From contig JAJUIK010000009.1 of NCBI GenBank assembly GCA_029267635.1, positions 16,909 through 80,908 on the forward strand: a stretch of 64,000 nucleotides of DNA, given 5' to 3'. Below, one piece after another: positions 61,161-64,000 of the stretch (its first letter is position 1; each line of letters starts with the position of its first letter). Made by a program: the position numbers and the translations under genes. Origin of the DNA: Moraxellaceae bacterium. Lineage in GTDB: Bacteria > Pseudomonadota > Gammaproteobacteria > Pseudomonadales > Moraxellaceae. The notes beneath the pieces were generated by a model, which worked only from the letters and a program-made list of their open reading frames with translations, did no database searches and was not told the DNA's origin.

Positions 61161-61424
61161 TTATTTGTGTTTATATTGCCGTGAACAATAGCCGCGGCTT
61201 ACGTCCGGTGAACGCAATTTTAAATGTTTGGTTTTTCGGCCAGCTGCCCGTTCACGCCATAGTTTAAAACTGCTCGATTTTAAGTTTTGTCGCATTAACT
61301 GAACTACTTCTGGCTCATTTAAACCAAATTGCAGTGCGATGGCCTCAAAAGGGGTTCGGTCTTCCCAAGCCATTTCAATAATTCGTGATAGCTCATCACA
61401 AGAAAAATTAATACGATTATTCAA
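61161..61424 (-). CDS. TIGR03643/DUF2805-family protein
   Basis: This 87-residue basic protein has the family pattern LSRIIEMAWEDRTPFEAIALQFGLNEPEVVQLMRQNLKSSSFKLWRERAAGRKTKH. It resembles a short HTH, and members are typically beside DUF2256 and photolyase genes, as here. Function is unknown. Confidence 0.9.
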   Translation of the reverse strand: MNNRINFSCDELSRIIEMAWEDRTPFEAIALQFGLNEPEVVQLMRQNLKSSSFKLWRERAAGRKTKHLKLRSPDVSRGYCSRQYKHK

Positions 61425-61498
61425 TTCATCACCTTTATGTGGTTTAACGGCTAAAATTCATTTTCGATGAACGCCTGATCTGTTTATTTTTTCAGCAA

Positions 61499-61660
61499 TT
61501 ATTCGCATCCAGCATTCATCCGTTTTTGTATGCGAGCCAGACGTTTACATTTTTCTGAGCAATACTTGACTTCGTCCCAACAGCGCTGCCATTTTTTTCG
61601 CCATGTAAATGGCCGTAGGCAATATTCACATTGTTTTTCAGGTAAATGCTGTTTTTTCAT
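61499..61660 (-). CDS. DUF2256-family small zinc-binding protein
   Basis: This 53-residue protein starts at ATG 61660 (MKKQHLPEKQCEYCLRPF), four bases after the photolyase stop; the longer frame is a read-through. It has CEYC then a basic WRKKWQRCW and YCSEKCKR, the four-cysteine DUF2256 layout. The family is linked to photolyase genes; role unknown. Confidence 0.92.
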   Translation of the reverse strand: MKKQHLPEKQCEYCLRPFTWRKKWQRCWDEVKYCSEKCKRLARIQKRMNAGCE

Positions 61661-61664
61661 AACG

Positions 61665-63194
61665 TTATAAATTCTCGATCCGGGAGAGTAAGGAATCGGC
61701 ATGATTGAGAATTTTATGTTTCTCATCTTCCGGCATTTGATCGAGACGTTGATACACGATATTCATGCGCGGATTCGCGCGGAAGTGTGCCGAATTTTTG
61801 ATCATGAAGTACCAATATAAACTGTTAAATGGACAACTGTCTTCTTCAGTTTTGGTTTTAACATTGTAATGACAATGCTCACAGTAATTTGACATTTTGT
61901 GGATATAGTTGCCTGAAGCCGCGTACGGCTTACTGGCCAATATCCCGGCATCCGCATACATCACCATGCCTAAAGTATTGGGTAACTCGACCCATTCATA
62001 CGCATCTGCATACACGGCGAGATACCATTGACAGATTTCTTCAGGATCAATCCCGCTGAGCAAGGCGAAATTGCCAGTAACCATTAAGCGCTGGATATGA
62101 TGGGCATAGGCATGCTGCAAGGTGTTACGCAAAGATTCTGCCATGCAGGCCATTTGGGTTTTTCCCGTCCAGTAATAGGATGGTAAAGCACGAGAATACT
62201 GTAAATGGTTCTGTTGGGCATATTCCGGCATCTTTAGCCAATAAAGACCACGCACAAATTCACGCCAACCTAGAATTTGCCGAATAAAACCTTCTACTGC
62301 ATTCAAGGGGGCATGCCCCTGAAAATAGGCCTTTTCGGCTGCGTCACACACTTCACTGGGCAATAATAAGCCGCAGTTCAGGGAGGGGGAGAGTAAACTG
62401 TGAAACAGATAATCCTGGCCATAGACCATAGCATCCTGGTGATCGCCAAAATGCGGTAAGGCATGCTTGATAAAGTGCTGTAAATTCCGTAAGGCATCTT
62501 CTCGGGTGGTGGCCCAGCGAAAAGATTCAATCTGTCCTGGATGGCTGGGAAACTCGTTTTTCACCAGATCAAGCACATCCCGGTCAATCTGATCTCGCTC
62601 AAATTCTAAAGGGTCGATGAGGGGCGGATTGCCTGACCAGCGCTTGCGGTTTTCGCGATCATAATTCCATTTTCCGCCAATCGGTTGGCCATCCTGCATC
62701 AGATAACCGGTCTGTTTGCGCATTTCACGATAGAAATATTCCATACGTAAATTTTTATATTTCATGCTCCAATTGCGGAACTGCTGTGGACTGCAAAAGA
62801 AACGGTCATCTGGCACACAATACACAGGCATGCCCAAAGTATTGCTCCAGTGCTGCTCGATCTGATGCTGTAACCGGTATTCACCACTCTGGGTAATAAA
62901 CAATGCTTCGGCCGAATATTGTTGCTGTTGGCGCTGAACAAAATCCAGCAGCGTAGCGATGTTATTTTTACGATTAAAGGTGTGATAACGGATTTTCCAG
63001 CCTTGTGCTTTTAGTTTTTTGGCGAAATGACGCATTGCACTAAAAATGAGGGCAATTTTTTGTAAGTGGTGCGGTACATAACTTGCTTCTTCGAGCACTT
63101 CAGCCATTAAAAGGATATCTTGAGTTCGGTCTAAATATTTTAAGGTTGCCAGATTATGGCTCAGTTGATCACCTAGAATTAAACCAAAACGCAT
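61665..63194 (-). CDS. FeS-type bacterial photolyase/cryptochrome (PhrB-like)
   Basis: This 509-residue protein has an N-terminal Rossmann lobe (LILGDQLSHNL, QDILLMAEVLEEASYVPHH) and an FAD-binding helical lobe. The C-terminal 4Fe-4S site is visible as SNYCEHCHYNVKTKTEEDSC, and the C-terminal QRLDQMPEDEKHKI closes it. Members of this family repair (6-4) photoproducts with light or act as photoreceptors. It is the first gene of a minus-strand operon with DUF2256, TIGR03643, an NTF2-like lipoprotein, a chalcone-isomerase-like protein and the response regulator. Confidence 0.94.
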   Translation of the reverse strand: MRFGLILGDQLSHNLATLKYLDRTQDILLMAEVLEEASYVPHHLQKIALIFSAMRHFAKKLKAQGWKIRYHTFNRKNNIATLLDFVQRQQQQYSAEALFITQSGEYRLQHQIEQHWSNTLGMPVYCVPDDRFFCSPQQFRNWSMKYKNLRMEYFYREMRKQTGYLMQDGQPIGGKWNYDRENRKRWSGNPPLIDPLEFERDQIDRDVLDLVKNEFPSHPGQIESFRWATTREDALRNLQHFIKHALPHFGDHQDAMVYGQDYLFHSLLSPSLNCGLLLPSEVCDAAEKAYFQGHAPLNAVEGFIRQILGWREFVRGLYWLKMPEYAQQNHLQYSRALPSYYWTGKTQMACMAESLRNTLQHAYAHHIQRLMVTGNFALLSGIDPEEICQWYLAVYADAYEWVELPNTLGMVMYADAGILASKPYAASGNYIHKMSNYCEHCHYNVKTKTEEDSCPFNSLYWYFMIKNSAHFRANPRMNIVYQRLDQMPEDEKHKILNHADSLLSRIENL

Positions 63195-63382
63195 AAGTTT
63201 TATAATCTAAAAGGGTATAAGTAAGATTGTAATTTTTCAGGTATCAAATTTTTGTGAAAATAACAAGCATGGAAGAGGGCGTTGTAAAATCACTTTCTTA
63301 TGAGAATAGAAAAATAACAACCCTATAGACAATATAGGTAAATATATGGGTTTCTACTGCGTAATAGAGTGAGTTTTATTTT

Positions 63383-63625
63383 TTAGCTAGCCGCCCATAA
63401 TTCCTCGTAACTCGATTTAATCGGATGTTTGGAGGCACTTCGATTGGGCCGGTATCGGGTATCATAGCAACTCTTGCAGGTGGGGTAATAAATAGGCGTA
63501 TAAGTACCATCTTTTTTAAGCTTACCTTTACGTTGAAACCAGAATTCATTATCTAAAGGCCAGTACTCACCACATTCAAGACATAATTTTTCAGTGCCCA
63601 GTTCAGTTTGGATATACTTCTCCAT
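63383..63625 (-). CDS. Small zinc-ribbon protein of unknown function
   Basis: This 80-residue protein starts at ATG 63625 (MEKYIQTELGTEKLC) with GGGAG upstream. It has CLECGEYWPLDNEFWFQ and PTCKSCYD, so two CxxC pairs that can form a zinc ribbon. The region is similar to phage HNH-associated treble-clef proteins, but it lacks an HNH motif. It stands alone between the photolyase operon and an IS. Confidence 0.75.
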   Translation of the reverse strand: MEKYIQTELGTEKLCLECGEYWPLDNEFWFQRKGKLKKDGTYTPIYYPTCKSCYDTRYRPNRSASKHPIKSSYEELWAAS

Positions 63626-63860
63626 AAACACTCCCAAAAATTTAAAGCTTGATATTGATTCACAGCTATCAAGATAAATATCTCATGAGGTCCATTTATA
63701 CTTTGCTTTACTGCTTTAAATGAATTTCGCAGCCAAGTACAGGACTGTGGTCACAGAGATTACGCAATCCATTATCAAATAATTGTGAAGAAGGTCGAAA
63801 ATAAAGCGCCCAGAATGCAAGGTCTACTATTAAAAAGGGAGTGAGAGTTATTGTTCTATT
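63626..63860. other. Non-coding stretch before the terminal IS
   Basis: 235 bases with no credible gene; nothing recognised. Confidence 0.5.
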
Positions 63861-64000
63861 AGGGTCTGTCATCAATTAGCTTGAGAAAATTTAACCTGTC
63901 CTCATTATTTTTTCATGACTAAACGCTATGTATTAAGAGATGATCAGTGGGAACAGATTAAGGATCTGTTGCCCGGACGAGCGAGTACTGTTGGAGTAAC
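63861..64000 (+). mobile_element. IS5-family insertion sequence, left end (continues beyond the window)
   Basis: AGGGTCTGTCATCAATT at 63861 onward has the GGGTCTG-type terminus of IS427-like IS5 elements and lies about 50 bases before a transposase start. The right end is outside the window, so its intactness is unknown. Confidence 0.75.
63915..64000 (+). CDS. IS5-family transposase, N-terminal part (runs off the window)
   Basis: The frame from ATG 63915 reads MTKRYVLRDDQWEQIKDLLP then GRASTVGVT, the start of an IS5/IS427-type transposase (RYxLxDDQWxxIxxLLPG). It remains open at base 64000. Only 28 residues are seen, so the DDE residues lie outside. Confidence 0.85.
   Translation, partial: MTKRYVLRDDQWEQIKDLLPGRASTVGV

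Overview
The window is chromosomal DNA from a gammaproteobacterium, almost certainly an Acinetobacter. The tmRNA encodes the tag ANDETYALAA, which I associate with this genus. The housekeeping layout (argB, bamE divergent from fur, pilT-pilU, sbcDC, hemB, glpK, ssrA), the moderate-to-low GC and several Acinetobacter-type small membrane proteins agree. The species cannot be fixed from sequence reading alone. All names are by recognition of motifs and family features; no database search was run.

Layout. Positions 1-20333 are core genome: the argB 3' end, an acyltransferase, a class-II glutamine amidotransferase, bacteriohemerythrin, a membrane protein with an RnfH-like protein, bamE/fur, the twitching-motility ATPases pilU and pilT, a YggS PLP-homeostasis protein, the sbcDC nuclease, an epimerase-like protein, thiO, hemB, a hotdog thioesterase, glpK and ssrA. 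Positions about 20327-27454 are a 7.1 kb integrative element in the 3' end of ssrA. It has a P4-type integrase, AlpA-like regulators, a possible replication protein and, on the opposite strand, a two-gene cargo: an unusual reverse transcriptase translationally coupled to a PD-(D/E)XK-like nuclease. This pair looks like a phage-defence module and is the most interesting system here. Positions 27457-31000 are an accessory scar zone with a second att-like repeat, a broken second integrase, a glyoxalase-like gene, a small Q/N-rich protein, and decayed transposase and small-gene fragments.

Positions 31004-40546 are a sulfur-scavenging island, all on the minus strand: the methionine-type ABC transporter metN-metI with two MetQ-type binding proteins, a flavin monooxygenase, two SfnB-type acyl-CoA-dehydrogenase-like oxidoreductases, dimethylsulfone monooxygenase SfnG and an MsuE-type FMN reductase. 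Positions 41058-47911 are a copper-resistance cluster: a DUF4010/MgtC membrane protein, a YHS-domain P1B ATPase, an ICMT-like membrane methyltransferase, a DUF2933 protein, a Met-rich periplasmic protein and divergent copC-copD. A CusR/CopR-like box lies between the divergent units. Positions 47912-51774 hold transposase debris (IS1595 and IS3 types), an MBL-fold lipoprotein, a DUF1826-like gene and a frameshifted Fic relic.

Positions 51775-63194 hold two convergent operons for lipid modification and light or oxidative stress. The plus-strand operon encodes a desaturase, FAD oxidoreductase, DUF1365 protein, two cyclopropane-synthase-like methyltransferases, a DUF1295 protein and a histidine kinase. 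The minus-strand operon encodes an FeS-type photolyase, DUF2256, TIGR03643, an NTF2-like lipoprotein, a chalcone-isomerase-like protein and an OmpR-type regulator. In many proteobacteria much of this set sits under RpoE-ChrR (singlet-oxygen stress). Here a two-component pair, split across strands and meeting tail to tail, appears to take that place. The window ends in the 5' part of an IS5-family insertion sequence.
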